A stretch of DNA of 64,000 nucleotides from an uncultured Maribacter sp. (GTDB lineage: Bacteria > Bacteroidota > Bacteroidia > Flavobacteriales > Flavobacteriaceae). Below are positions 51,906 through 60,754 of this stretch, in pieces. The number at the start of each line of letters is the position of its first letter. The first letter of the stretch is position 1. Under the pieces are notes generated by a model. That model was given only the letters and a program-made list of their open reading frames with translations. It searched no databases and was not told the origin of the DNA. The stretch lies in assembly GCA_947498505.1 (NCBI GenBank), contig CANMKG010000002.1, forward strand, positions 248,001 through 312,000. The letters run 5' to 3'. A program made the position numbers and the translations under genes.

Positions 51906-53035
51906 GCGGTATTTATATTCATATTCCTTTTTGTAAACAAGCTTGCCATTACTGCGATTTTCATTTCTCAACAAGCATGGGAAAAAAAGCCAGTATGATT
52001 ACGGCTTTACGCAAAGAACTCCTGTTAAGAAAAAACGAGTTTGTTAATGAGCAGGTAGAAACCATATATTTTGGCGGAGGAACGCCATCGGTTTTGGATA
52101 CAGAAGAAATAGACCATATACTTGATGCGGTTTACGATAATTATAGTGTTGTAGAGTATCCTGAAATTACCCTTGAGGCAAATCCGGATGACCTAAGTGA
52201 AAAGAAAATAGATGCTCTTGCAGCATCTCCAATTAATAGATTAAGCATAGGAATACAGTCTTTTTTTGATGAAGATTTAAAGCTAATGAATAGGGCACAT
52301 TCTGCGAAGCAAGCGGAGTCTTCTTTGGCATATGCTACAAAGTATTTTAACAATATTTCTATTGACTTAATTTATGGCGTTCCTGGTTTAACCAATGAAA
52401 ATTGGAAGACCAACATCAAAAAAGCCTTGTCGTTTAATGTTCCTCATATTTCTAGCTATGCTTTAACCGTAGAGCCACAGACAGCTTTAGATAATTTTAT
52501 AAAGAAAGGAAAAGTAGCTCCACTTGATGATGATTTGGCACAACAACATTTTGAACTATTAACACAAATGTTAGACGCTTTTGGTTTTGTTAACTATGAA
52601 ACATCAAACTTTGGAAAGCCAGAGTATTTTTCTAAAAACAATACGGCATATTGGCTAGGCAAAAAGTATTTGGGTATAGGGCCGTCTGCACATTCTTTTG
52701 ATGGAGAAAAGCGAAGTTGGAATATTAGTAATAATCCAAAGTATATAAAAGGCATTACGGAAGGAGAATTACCAAAAACAGATGAAGTTTTAACCATTCA
52801 AGACAGATATAATGAGTATGTTATGACAGGGCTCCGAACCATTTGGGGGGTGTCGTTGCGGAAGGTTAAAGAAGAGTTTGGGGAAGTATACTTTAACTAT
52901 ATAAAACAACAAACAAAAAAACATATAGCTTCAGATTTTTTGACGATTAATGATGGTAAATTATGTACCACAAAAAAGGGAAAATTTCTAGTAGATGGTT
53001 TGGCAGCTGATTTATTTATGGTTAATATCGTTTAA
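51902..53035 (+). CDS. hemW: Haem chaperone HemW (radical SAM)
   Basis: Radical SAM protein of 377 residues. YIHIPFCKQACHYCDFHF carries C-x3-C-x2-C but lacks the fourth Cys of true HemN (found at 22136-23497). The usual YFGGGTPS, NPDDL, RLSIGIQSF and ISSYALTVEP blocks are present, with a short C-terminal HemN-like domain. It corresponds to HemW, which binds and transfers haem rather than making protoporphyrinogen. Overlaps ruvC by four bases (ATGA) and the next gene by one base. Confidence 0.9.
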   Translation: MSGIYIHIPFCKQACHYCDFHFSTSMGKKASMITALRKELLLRKNEFVNEQVETIYFGGGTPSVLDTEEIDHILDAVYDNYSVVEYPEITLEANPDDLSEKKIDALAASPINRLSIGIQSFFDEDLKLMNRAHSAKQAESSLAYATKYFNNISIDLIYGVPGLTNENWKTNIKKALSFNVPHISSYALTVEPQTALDNFIKKGKVAPLDDDLAQQHFELLTQMLDAFGFVNYETSNFGKPEYFSKNNTAYWLGKKYLGIGPSAHSFDGEKRSWNISNNPKYIKGITEGELPKTDEVLTIQDRYNEYVMTGLRTIWGVSLRKVKEEFGEVYFNYIKQQTKKHIASDFLTINDGKLCTTKKGKFLVDGLAADLFMVNIV

Positions 53036-53772
53036 TGATTGCAAAAATTAAGAACCATACCATTGATTTATCTCAACCCTTAGATATTTCCATTCCTTTA
53101 AATGGAAACACTAAAGATGTAAATGCTTGGTACATTAATCATTCCATAATTGAGCCTCATAAAGATGGTGACTTTGTAGGTAAAGTATCCGAAGGAAGCG
53201 CAGTAAACTTTAATACAATTACGTTTAATCCACACGCCCATACAACACATACCGAGTGTGTAGGACATATTACCACAGCGTTTTATTCGGTTAACGAAAA
53301 TTTAAAACAATTTTTCTTTTTAGCAGAGTTGGTAACCGTTGCTCCAGAGAAGCTAGGAGACGATTTTGTGATTTCAAAAAAACAACTTCAATATGCCTTG
53401 GGTAACAAAAAAAGAAAGGCAATTGTAATACGAACGTTACCAAATTTAAACGATAAGTTATCCAAACAGTATTCAAATACTAATCCTCCATATATGACCC
53501 AAGAAGCTGCGCAGTTTTTGGCAAATAAAGATGTGGATCATTTATTAATAGACTTACCTTCTGTAGATAAAGAAAAGGATAATGGTGCGCTTTTAGCACA
53601 TAAGGCATTTTGGAATTTTGAAGGAGATTTAAGGTTGCATGCAACAATTACAGAATTCATTTTTGTAAATAATAATATTAAGGACGGAACATATTATTTA
53701 AATTTACAAGTAGCACCTTTTAATAATGATGCATCACCTAGTAGACCAGTATTGTATAAAATAATTCAGTAA
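53035..53772 (+). CDS. Cyclase-family (kynurenine-formamidase-like) metal hydrolase
   Basis: Protein of 245 residues of the cyclase family. The metal-binding region reads NPHAHTTHTECVGHI, which corresponds to the HxGTHxDxPxH motif with two substitutions. IDLPSVDKEKDNGALLAHKAFW is the second conserved block. Family members include formamidases and isatin hydrolases. No signal peptide. Substrate unknown; the overlap with hemW by one base indicates co-translation, so it probably belongs to the housekeeping transcript. Confidence 0.82.
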   Translation: MIAKIKNHTIDLSQPLDISIPLNGNTKDVNAWYINHSIIEPHKDGDFVGKVSEGSAVNFNTITFNPHAHTTHTECVGHITTAFYSVNENLKQFFFLAELVTVAPEKLGDDFVISKKQLQYALGNKKRKAIVIRTLPNLNDKLSKQYSNTNPPYMTQEAAQFLANKDVDHLLIDLPSVDKEKDNGALLAHKAFWNFEGDLRLHATITEFIFVNNNIKDGTYYLNLQVAPFNNDASPSRPVLYKIIQ

Positions 53773-53777
53773 AGAAA

Positions 53778-54398
53778 ATGGACAATTTTTTAGAAGTTTT
53801 TCTTGGCTTGGTTTTAGGAGCTATTTTAATGTATTGGTTTAGACAACAAAAAAATAAAGAGCTCACAAAGCATCAATCTACGGTGCTTTTAGAGAAAATT
53901 AAAAGCGTTTGTAAACTCATTTCTGTTCAAGGTGATTTTTCAGAAATATATCATTATGAGAATACCAAGGCACGGTTTTTGTCTTTAGTAAATAGTAAAA
54001 AAAAGGCATTAATAGTTATAAAGGCAAAAGCACAAATAGGTTATGACTTAAAGAAAGTAAAAATTGAAGCTAATAACAATTCAAAAACTATTGTGTTAAC
54101 CAATTTTCCAGCTCCTGAGGTGTTATCCGTTGAACAAGATTTACAATTTTATGATATTAAAAACGGATTGTTTAATTCTTTTACGCCAGAAGATTTAACA
54201 GCACTAAATCAAGAAGCAAAAGAATATATTAAAGAAAAAATACCAGAAAGTGGTTTAATGGACACAGCCAATAAAGAAGCTTTAGAAGCTATTTTGTTGG
54301 TTCAAAAAATAGTTGAAACTATTGGCTGGAAGTTAGATTTTACTGCTTTGGAAATACAAAACACCAATAAAGAAGTTAAACAAATAGACATCACTTAA
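53778..54398 (+). CDS. DUF4230 membrane-anchored protein
   Basis: Protein of 206 residues with an N-terminal transmembrane helix (about 5-20) and a large soluble domain. SVQGDFSEIYHYEN and KALIVIKAKAQIGYDLKKV match the DUF4230 pattern. Function unknown. Follows the cyclase gene by 5 bases. Confidence 0.75.
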   Translation: MDNFLEVFLGLVLGAILMYWFRQQKNKELTKHQSTVLLEKIKSVCKLISVQGDFSEIYHYENTKARFLSLVNSKKKALIVIKAKAQIGYDLKKVKIEANNNSKTIVLTNFPAPEVLSVEQDLQFYDIKNGLFNSFTPEDLTALNQEAKEYIKEKIPESGLMDTANKEALEAILLVQKIVETIGWKLDFTALEIQNTNKEVKQIDIT

Positions 54399-54417
54399 TT
54401 TATTTTAAATTTTTATC

Positions 54418-54813
54418 ATGAGAAATACAATTTGTACCTTACTCTTTTTAACATTGACCGCTACCAGTTTTGGTCAAGAAAAAACAGAAATGAAAAATTT
54501 TGATTCTAATTTTGCGCATGTAGTATATTTTTGGTTAGAGAACCCAGATAGTAAAGAAGACCGTAATGCTTTTGAAAAATCACTTAAAAAGTTCTTAGAC
54601 AATTCGTTGTATGCAAAAACAAATTTTATTGGAACGCCCCCAAAAGCAAGTAGAGATGTTGTGGATGGGTCGTTTACCTATTCGTTAATTGTAACTTTTG
54701 AGTCTGCTGATGCTCAACAAAAATATCAAGAAGAAAAAGCACATTTATTATTCATAGAAGAGTCTAATAAACTTTGGACAAAAGTTATTGTATACGACTC
54801 CACAAGTATTTAA
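54418..54813 (+). CDS. Secreted Dabb-family protein
   Basis: Protein of 131 residues: signal peptide (ending near SFGQ, residue 20) and a dimeric alpha-beta barrel (Dabb) domain beginning FAHVVYFWLENPDSKEDR and containing YSLIVTFESADAQQKYQ. Dabb proteins are ferredoxin-like folds with varied or unknown catalytic roles. It lies 19 bases after the DUF4230 gene. Confidence 0.78.
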   Translation: MRNTICTLLFLTLTATSFGQEKTEMKNFDSNFAHVVYFWLENPDSKEDRNAFEKSLKKFLDNSLYAKTNFIGTPPKASRDVVDGSFTYSLIVTFESADAQQKYQEEKAHLLFIEESNKLWTKVIVYDSTSI

Positions 54814-54822
54814 TTTTCTACA

Positions 54823-55182
54823 ATGCATTTTGAAGAATTAAGAGAGTACTGTATTGCAAAAAAAGGCGTGACAGAGGAGTTTCCTTTTGACGAACATACG
54901 TTGGTTTTTAAGGTAATGGGAAAGATGTTTGCATTAGTTCCTTTGGAACGTATTCCGCCGCAAGCTAATTTAAAATGTAATCCTGAGAGAGCAATTGAAC
55001 TCAGAGAAGAACATGACGGAACCATTACACCTGGCTATCATATGAGTAAGGTACATTGGAATACCCTTTTTATTGAGCAGCTTCCTCCCAAATTAATAGT
55101 AGAGTTAATTGACCATTCTTATGATTTAGTAGTTTCTAAGTTTACTAAAAAGCTAAAGGCAGAGTTAGATGCACTTTTGTAA
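54823..55182 (+). CDS. MmcQ/YjbR-family protein
   Basis: Protein of 119 residues: LREYCIAKKGVTEEFPFDEHTLVFKVMGKMFALV, LKCNPERAIELREEH and MSKVHWNTL are the family blocks. The fold resembles a double-stranded-DNA-binding domain, although function is not established. Nine bases after the Dabb gene. Confidence 0.85.
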   Translation: MHFEELREYCIAKKGVTEEFPFDEHTLVFKVMGKMFALVPLERIPPQANLKCNPERAIELREEHDGTITPGYHMSKVHWNTLFIEQLPPKLIVELIDHSYDLVVSKFTKKLKAELDALL

Positions 55183-55227
55183 AAAGGTATTAATTATCTT
55201 TACTTGTTCATAAAACGAACAGCTTAC

Positions 55228-57000
55228 ATGCAAGAACTTTCGGCCTTCTATTCTAGTGAAGTAGTTAAATATCAGACCCAGCTATCTCAAGTAAAAAAAA
55301 TGCTTTTGGGGTCAAGTATGTTGCGACTAGCTGTTTTTGTTTTAACAGCATTTGGAATTTATTTTGCCTTTGGAAACGTTAAGCTTGTTTTAGCAATATT
55401 ATTAGGCGCTATTGTTGTGTTTTTATTTTTGGTATCTCGACATACCGATTTGGTTTACAAAAAAAACAAGCTACTTGCTTTGATACAAATAAATCAATGT
55501 GAAATTAATGTTTTACAAGGTGATTTTCATGACCTTCCAAAAGGAGATGTTTATAGAAATCCTGAACATTATTTTAGTCAAGATATTGATTTGTTCGGTA
55601 AAGGTTCCTTTTACCAATACATAAATAGAACGGCCTTACCGCAAGGAAGCGATTTGTTGGCTAACATATTTACCTCGAATGATATTGCTGACATTGAAGT
55701 AAAGCAAAGTGCAATAAAGGAAATTGCTAAGCAAACAAGTTGGCGACAGGAGTTTTCTGCAATAGCTTCTCTGGTGAAAACGGAAACACCATATCGCACA
55801 ATCATAGGATGGTTGTCTAACTATAAAGTTTTTGTTCCGAAAGTAATGAGAGTGCTTCCAATGGTATATAGCATAGTATCGTTAGTGGCAATAGTTGGAT
55901 ATTTTTTGGGATATATCTCGGGTTGGGTTTCAGGAGGGTTGTTTCTTGGCGGCTGGTTAATTACAGGAAGGTTTGCAAAACCTATTGGGAAAATAGCAAT
56001 GGATGTCAGTAAAGTTCAAACCACTTTTCAGCAATACCAAAAGTTGATTCTCGAAATTGAAAAAATTGAGTTTACGTCAGAACTACTAAAAGAAAAGAGG
56101 GCATTAATAATAAACGACAAAATAAAAACATCTTTAATTTTAAAAGAGTTTGCTAGATATTTAAGTGCATTAGATCAGCGAAATAATTTCATTTTTAGTA
56201 TTGTAGGTAATGCCTTTTTATTATGGGATTTACAACAATGTTATAAAATTGAAAGATGGATTGAAAGTCATTCTACGGATGTAGAAAAATGGTTTGGATG
56301 CATTGCCTTTTTTGATGCATATAATAGTTTGGGGAATTTTACATTTAATCATCCAAACTTTACTTTTCCTGAAATTGTGGAGAGAGAGGTGCAAATACAA
56401 TCATTTGAAGGAGGACACCCATTATTACGTTCAGAAAAAAGTGTTTTAAACGATTTTGAAATTTTAAAGGAACAGTTTTTTATAATTACAGGAGCCAATA
56501 TGGCAGGTAAAAGTACTTTTCTTAGAACGGTCTCATTGCACATTGTAATGTCAAATATAGGTCTGCCTGTTTGTAGTAAAAAAGTTAAATATAATCCTGT
56601 AAAGTTAATTACCAGTATGCGTACTTCTGATTCGTTAACGGATGATGAATCGTATTTTTTTTCTGAATTAAAACGATTAAAGTTTATAGTTGACGAAATT
56701 CAGACGGATAAGTATTTTATTGTTTTAGACGAAATATTGAAGGGTACAAACAGTACGGACAAGGCTAAAGGTTCTCGTAAATTTATTGAAAAGCTTATTG
56801 CCTCAAAATCAACCGGAATTATTGCAACCCATGATTTGAGTCTGTGTGAAACCGCGGATAATTTAAATCAGGTTAAAAACTATTATTTTGATGCAGAGAT
56901 AATAGATAACGAGCTTCATTTTGATTATAAATTTAAAAAAGGAATCTGTCAGAATATGAACGCATCTTTTCTACTTAAAAAGATGGAAATTATAAATTAG
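55228..57000 (+). CDS. MutS-like ATPase with membrane segments
   Basis: Protein of 590 residues. The C-terminal domain (about 405-590) is a MutS domain V ATPase: Walker A in ITGANMAGKSTFLRT (from G422), SMRTSDSLTDDESYFFSELKRL, Walker B FIVLDEILKGTNS (D501-E502) and the IATHDL switch. The mismatch-recognition domain is absent. The N-terminal half contains four hydrophobic segments (two at about 30-75, two at about 205-245) of membrane type, unlike classical MutS. The start is ATG 55228 (MQELSAFY); a longer frame begins with TTG. This membrane-associated MutS-like family is seen in Bacteroidota but its role is unknown; mismatch repair should not be assumed. Confidence 0.82.
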   Translation: MQELSAFYSSEVVKYQTQLSQVKKMLLGSSMLRLAVFVLTAFGIYFAFGNVKLVLAILLGAIVVFLFLVSRHTDLVYKKNKLLALIQINQCEINVLQGDFHDLPKGDVYRNPEHYFSQDIDLFGKGSFYQYINRTALPQGSDLLANIFTSNDIADIEVKQSAIKEIAKQTSWRQEFSAIASLVKTETPYRTIIGWLSNYKVFVPKVMRVLPMVYSIVSLVAIVGYFLGYISGWVSGGLFLGGWLITGRFAKPIGKIAMDVSKVQTTFQQYQKLILEIEKIEFTSELLKEKRALIINDKIKTSLILKEFARYLSALDQRNNFIFSIVGNAFLLWDLQQCYKIERWIESHSTDVEKWFGCIAFFDAYNSLGNFTFNHPNFTFPEIVEREVQIQSFEGGHPLLRSEKSVLNDFEILKEQFFIITGANMAGKSTFLRTVSLHIVMSNIGLPVCSKKVKYNPVKLITSMRTSDSLTDDESYFFSELKRLKFIVDEIQTDKYFIVLDEILKGTNSTDKAKGSRKFIEKLIASKSTGIIATHDLSLCETADNLNQVKNYYFDAEIIDNELHFDYKFKKGICQNMNASFLLKKMEIIN

Positions 57001-57007
57001 CCATACA

Positions 57008-58009
57008 ATGGATTCACTTACCCAAATAGTTTTAGGCGCTGCGGTTGGAGAAGCGGTATTAGGAAAAAAAGTTGGTAACAAGGCAATGCTTTATGGTGCA
57101 ATTGCAGGGACAATTCCAGATTTAGATATTTTTGCAAGTTATTTTACCGACACCGTAACGGCGATTGAGATGCATAGAGGGTTTAGCCACTCCATTGTGT
57201 TTAGTATTCTTATGGCGCCAATTCTGGGTTGGATAGTTCATAAAATGCATAAAAGGGAAGAAGCAACATTTAGAGATTGGAGTTGGCTCTTTTTTTGGGG
57301 ATTATTTACCCATCCAATTCTGGATGCATTTACTACTTGGGGGACGCAACTTTTTTGGCCTTCGGAAGTGCGTTTGGCCTTCAGAAATATCTTTGTAATT
57401 GATCCACTTTATACACTTCCTTTTTTAGTGTTTTTAGTATTGGCAATGCGTCAAAAAAAAACAGCTCCTAAACGTTCAAAGTATAATACTTGGGGATTGT
57501 ATGCGAGCACTTCTTATTTAATTATTACTTTAATATTAAAGGGAGTTACCTATAAAAAGTTTAAAGACAATCTGCATCTTCAAGGAATCTCGTATAGTAA
57601 TATTTCAACGAGAACGGCACCTTTTAATACGTTGCTATGGAGTGCAAATGTGGATACTAAAGACGCGTATTTAATAGGAACTTACTCATTGTTTGATTCT
57701 AAACCAATCAGTTTTGTAAAGTACCCTAAAAACCATGAAGTTTTAGATGGGTTAAGAAAATACGATAAAGTAAAACGATTAATTAAAATTACAGAAGGGT
57801 GGTACACCGTTACTCAAAAAAACAACGAGCTATATTTAAATGATTTGCGGTTTGGACTTATGAGCTTAGATCCAAATGAAAAACAATTTGCCTTTAGTTA
57901 CAGGTTAATTGAAAAGTCTCAAGATGTGGTTGTTGAGGAAACTCCTAAAGTTAGTGGTGATGTAAAAAGGCTTTTTAAAGCCCTTTGGCAGCGTATGTGG
58001 GGAAATTAA
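57008..58009 (+). CDS. DUF457/YdjM-type membrane metal hydrolase
   Basis: Membrane protein of 333 residues. MDSLTQIVLGAAVGEAVLG, GTIPDLDIFASYF, HRGFSHSIVFS and THPILDAFTTWGTQLFWP hold the conserved His/Asp of the YdjM-like family. Four or five transmembrane helices occupy the N-terminal 180 residues; the C-terminal 150 are soluble. Function in this family is unclear, perhaps phospholipid-related. It follows the MutS-like gene by 7 bases. Confidence 0.83.
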   Translation: MDSLTQIVLGAAVGEAVLGKKVGNKAMLYGAIAGTIPDLDIFASYFTDTVTAIEMHRGFSHSIVFSILMAPILGWIVHKMHKREEATFRDWSWLFFWGLFTHPILDAFTTWGTQLFWPSEVRLAFRNIFVIDPLYTLPFLVFLVLAMRQKKTAPKRSKYNTWGLYASTSYLIITLILKGVTYKKFKDNLHLQGISYSNISTRTAPFNTLLWSANVDTKDAYLIGTYSLFDSKPISFVKYPKNHEVLDGLRKYDKVKRLIKITEGWYTVTQKNNELYLNDLRFGLMSLDPNEKQFAFSYRLIEKSQDVVVEETPKVSGDVKRLFKALWQRMWGN

Positions 58010-58058
58010 AGGAGTGTGATAAAGGTTTAGGCTATTAAACTTTTCCATTCGTCTACAG

Positions 58059-58074
58059 TAAAATGCATTTTACC
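58059..58074. repeat. 16-bp perfect palindrome GTAAAATGCATTTTAC
   Basis: Perfect palindrome in the 121-base gap between the DUF457 gene and the receiver gene. It lacks a T run, so it is not a clear terminator, and it may be an operator for the signalling genes downstream. Confidence 0.35.
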
Positions 58075-58130
58075 GAAGATTGATAATTTTTTTATGTATT
58101 TTAACTGAAATTTGTAGTAAAATTACCACT

Positions 58131-58535
58131 ATGTTAAATATTTTATTTATTGAAGATGATGCAATCGAAACCATGAAATTGCATCGTACCCTAGCAAAGC
58201 TACAATTTAATCATAAAATTGTTGAGGCTAAAAATGGCGAGGAAGCACTCGCGCATTTAAATTCGGACGAGGTACTACCCGATGTTATTCTTTTAGATTT
58301 AAACATGCCTAAAATGAGCGGGATAGAGTTTTTGAAAATACTTAAGGATGATGCTATAATGAAATATCTTCCTACAGTTGTATTGACAACATCTGAAAAT
58401 CGAGCAGATTTATTAGAATGTTATAAAATTGGAATTGCAGGATATGTGATAAAACCATTAAAATATGAGGATTACGAGACTAAATTAGCCAGCGTGTTTA
58501 AATATTGGGAAAATAATGAGTTAGTTAAAGCCTAA
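58131..58535 (+). CDS. Stand-alone response regulator receiver
   Basis: Single CheY-like domain of 134 residues, with acidic pair IEDD (about 8-10), phospho-acceptor D56 in ILLDLNMPKMSG, the TTSEN switch and the KPLKYED lysine. The start is ATG 58131; the longer frame starts with TTG. The pattern is of Rcp1 type, with no output domain. It lies 88 bases before the H-NOX operon on the same strand but precedes a separate promoter. It may receive phosphate from one of the two kinases downstream. Confidence 0.88.
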   Translation: MLNILFIEDDAIETMKLHRTLAKLQFNHKIVEAKNGEEALAHLNSDEVLPDVILLDLNMPKMSGIEFLKILKDDAIMKYLPTVVLTTSENRADLLECYKIGIAGYVIKPLKYEDYETKLASVFKYWENNELVKA

Positions 58536-58562
58536 CATAATTAAGCATTTCACAACAAAATT

Positions 58563-58594
58563 TTGATTATAATGAAGTAAAATTCCTACATTTA
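58563..58594 (+). promoter_or_regulatory. Promoter of the H-NOX/FIST signalling operon
   Basis: TTG at 58563-58565 (-33) and TACATTTA at 58587-58594 (-7) are separated by 21 bases. TACATTTA is the same variant found before the usp gene. No Fnr-type palindrome lies upstream. The expected start is near 58600, 24 bases before the H-NOX ATG. Confidence 0.55.
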
Positions 58595-58623
58595 TTTAAG
58601 AAATTATACCTAATTTTTTAATA

Positions 58624-59169
58624 ATGAAAGGAATTATATTTACGGAATTCTTAGAAATGGTAGAGTCAAAATTTGGCTTAGAAGTTGTTGATACTATCAT
58701 TGAGGACTCCAATCTCCCCTCAGAAGGCATCTACACATCTGTAGGTACTTACGAATTTGCAGAAATGATTAGTTTAATTACTAATCTTAGCAATAATGTT
58801 AAAGTTCCCCAGGGAGACCTTATCTATGCATTTGGTCTTTATTTGTTTACAAGTTTAGTAAAAGCTCACCCCGATGTGGTGGATAGGTATAAATCTCCTA
58901 TTGTGCTTTTGGCATCTATAGAAGATCATATACATGTTCATGTAAAAAAGTTGTACCCAGAATCAGAACTTCCAACATTTAAAATATTAGAGAAAACAGA
59001 AGATTCTATTTCTTTAATTTATTGTTCCACTCGTGGTCTATATAGACTAGCCCACGGTTTAATAGAAAAATCCTTTCAGCATTTTAACAAAACGGCTTCA
59101 GTTAAATATAGTTTAATGAAGGACGATGGTACTGAGGTTAAATTTGATATTAAACAAAATGGAGAATAA
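58624..59169 (+). CDS. H-NOX haem domain sensor protein (NO sensor)
   Basis: Stand-alone H-NOX protein of 181 residues. The proximal haem ligand is H104 in the H-x-x-V-x-K-L-Y-P block (DHIHVHVKKLYP), and the Y-x-S-x-R haem-carboxylate motif is Y133-C-S135-T-R137, both two positions later than H102, Y131, S133 and R135 of the Thermoanaerobacter protein. The residue at the position of the oxygen-stabilising distal Tyr140 is Leu142, so an NO-selective rather than O2-binding pocket is expected. The kinase gene downstream starts 11 bases inside this gene. Known bacterial H-NOX proteins inhibit a partner histidine kinase when NO is bound. Confidence 0.93.
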   Translation: MKGIIFTEFLEMVESKFGLEVVDTIIEDSNLPSEGIYTSVGTYEFAEMISLITNLSNNVKVPQGDLIYAFGLYLFTSLVKAHPDVVDRYKSPIVLLASIEDHIHVHVKKLYPESELPTFKILEKTEDSISLIYCSTRGLYRLAHGLIEKSFQHFNKTASVKYSLMKDDGTEVKFDIKQNGE

Positions 59170-60754
59170 AGAGACTACCCTGCTTAAAAAGGCCATTGAA
59201 AGACAAAAAAAAGCTAGACAACAAGCAGAAAGAATACTGGAAGAAAGGTCAAAAGAACTTTATGATACTGCAGAGCATTTAAGACAGACCAATAAGATTC
59301 TTGAAAACCTTTTAGCGCAAAAAACAACGCAGTTAGACAATGTTTTTGTTAATATTATTGATCCCTATGTTGTAATGGATTTAAAAGGGAAAATAATAAA
59401 AATGAATTCTGCAGCAGAAGAGTTTTTAGGGTATACTGTTAAAGATAATGTCTCTTTGGCAAGTTTAGTGCATCCGGACTATAAGGAGTATACAAAAGCT
59501 TCATTTAAATCTCTTTACGCAACAGGATTAATAAAAAAGTATAGCCCAAGAATAAATACTAAAAACAAAGGTTTTAGATATGTTGAAGTAAACGGTAGTT
59601 TAATTAAGGATAAAACAGGAACGCCAGTTGCTGCGCAGGGTATTTTAAGAGATATTACCCATGAAATAGAGATAAAATCGCTTTTAGATTTACAAAAGCA
59701 GAGACTAGATATCATTGTTGAAAATTCGCCTTTAGGTATTTGGTTAACCTCCAACGATAAATTGGTTAAAGCCAATAAAGCTATTGAAAAAATGTTGGGT
59801 TATACTGAGGAGGAATTAAAATCTATGAATGCGATGGATATTACCTCGGTTGATAGTTTGCAGACTTCACAAGATTATAGAAAACAATTATTTGCAGGTG
59901 AAATAGATGATTTTACCATGGTGAAAAAGTATCTACGGAAAAATGGTTCTTATTTTTCTGCAAAAACTACAGTTACCGCTGTTAGAAACCTTATCGGGGA
60001 GTTAAAATATGAGGTAGCTTTAATCGAAGATATTACTCATGAATTAGAGTTAGAGGAAGAAAAAAAGCAGTTGGTAAAAGATTTAGAAACCAGTAACCAA
60101 GGCTTACAAGAATATGCGCATATTGTTTCACATGATTTAAAATCTCCTCTTAGAAGTATAAGTGCTCTTACAACTTGGATGTACGAAGATTATAAAGACA
60201 AGTTAGATGATAATGGCGTTTATAATCTAAAAATGATGCAGGAAAAAGTCGAATCTATGGATAAGTTAATAGACGGAATTTTAAAGTATTCTACTATTAA
60301 GAGTGACCATTTAGACAATTCTTTGGTAAATGTAAATGAGGTAGTAAAGGAAATTGTGGATGTTATTTACATTCCAGATCATGTAGAGGTAAAATGCGTT
60401 AACGAGCTACCTACAATTTATGCGGATAGAACAAAAGTTCACCAACTAATTCAAAACTTTTTAAGCAACGCTGTTGTTCATATTGAAAGAGAAAAAGGGT
60501 TAGTTGAGGTTGGATGTGTGGAGCGCAAGAAATATTGGGAATTTAGCGTTAAAGATAATGGAGTAGGAATACCAAAAGAGTATCACGAAAAAATATTCAA
60601 AATTTTTCAATCTATTGGTAATAAAGAAAGGTCAACCGGAATAGGGTTATCTATTGTGAAAAAAATAATTGACCTATATGAAGGTAAGGTATGGTTAGAA
60701 AGTGAAATAGGAGTAGGAACTACCTTTTTCTTCACCCTAAAAAAACAAAAATGA
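59159..60754 (+). CDS. PAS histidine kinase, likely H-NOX partner
   Basis: Cytoplasmic kinase of 531 residues without transmembrane segments. An N-terminal coiled coil (about 5-55) is followed by two PAS domains (about 60-175 and 180-300), a second short coiled coil, HisKA with H325 in AHIVSHDLKSPLRS, and an HATPase domain with NFLSNAVVH, KDNGVGIP and GIGLSIVKK. The start ATG 59159 overlaps the H-NOX stop by 11 bases, meaning tight co-translation, as in known H-NOX/kinase pairs. Its product overlaps the FIST gene by four bases (ATGA). NO-dependent control of autophosphorylation by the H-NOX protein is inference from family behaviour. Confidence 0.92.
   Translation: MENKETTLLKKAIERQKKARQQAERILEERSKELYDTAEHLRQTNKILENLLAQKTTQLDNVFVNIIDPYVVMDLKGKIIKMNSAAEEFLGYTVKDNVSLASLVHPDYKEYTKASFKSLYATGLIKKYSPRINTKNKGFRYVEVNGSLIKDKTGTPVAAQGILRDITHEIEIKSLLDLQKQRLDIIVENSPLGIWLTSNDKLVKANKAIEKMLGYTEEELKSMNAMDITSVDSLQTSQDYRKQLFAGEIDDFTMVKKYLRKNGSYFSAKTTVTAVRNLIGELKYEVALIEDITHELELEEEKKQLVKDLETSNQGLQEYAHIVSHDLKSPLRSISALTTWMYEDYKDKLDDNGVYNLKMMQEKVESMDKLIDGILKYSTIKSDHLDNSLVNVNEVVKEIVDVIYIPDHVEVKCVNELPTIYADRTKVHQLIQNFLSNAVVHIEREKGLVEVGCVERKKYWEFSVKDNGVGIPKEYHEKIFKIFQSIGNKERSTGIGLSIVKKIIDLYEGKVWLESEIGVGTTFFFTLKKQK

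Noticed and set aside
51902-53035. Second hemN
   Set aside because: The radical SAM motif lacks the extra Cys of HemN and the PRYTSYPT start is absent; HemW is the better name.
59515-59775. Antisense open frame inside the kinase gene
   Set aside because: Lies opposite a well-supported kinase gene, has no recognisable domain, and is best explained as a shadow of the A/T-rich coding frame. The same holds for the other antisense and out-of-frame open frames across the window.
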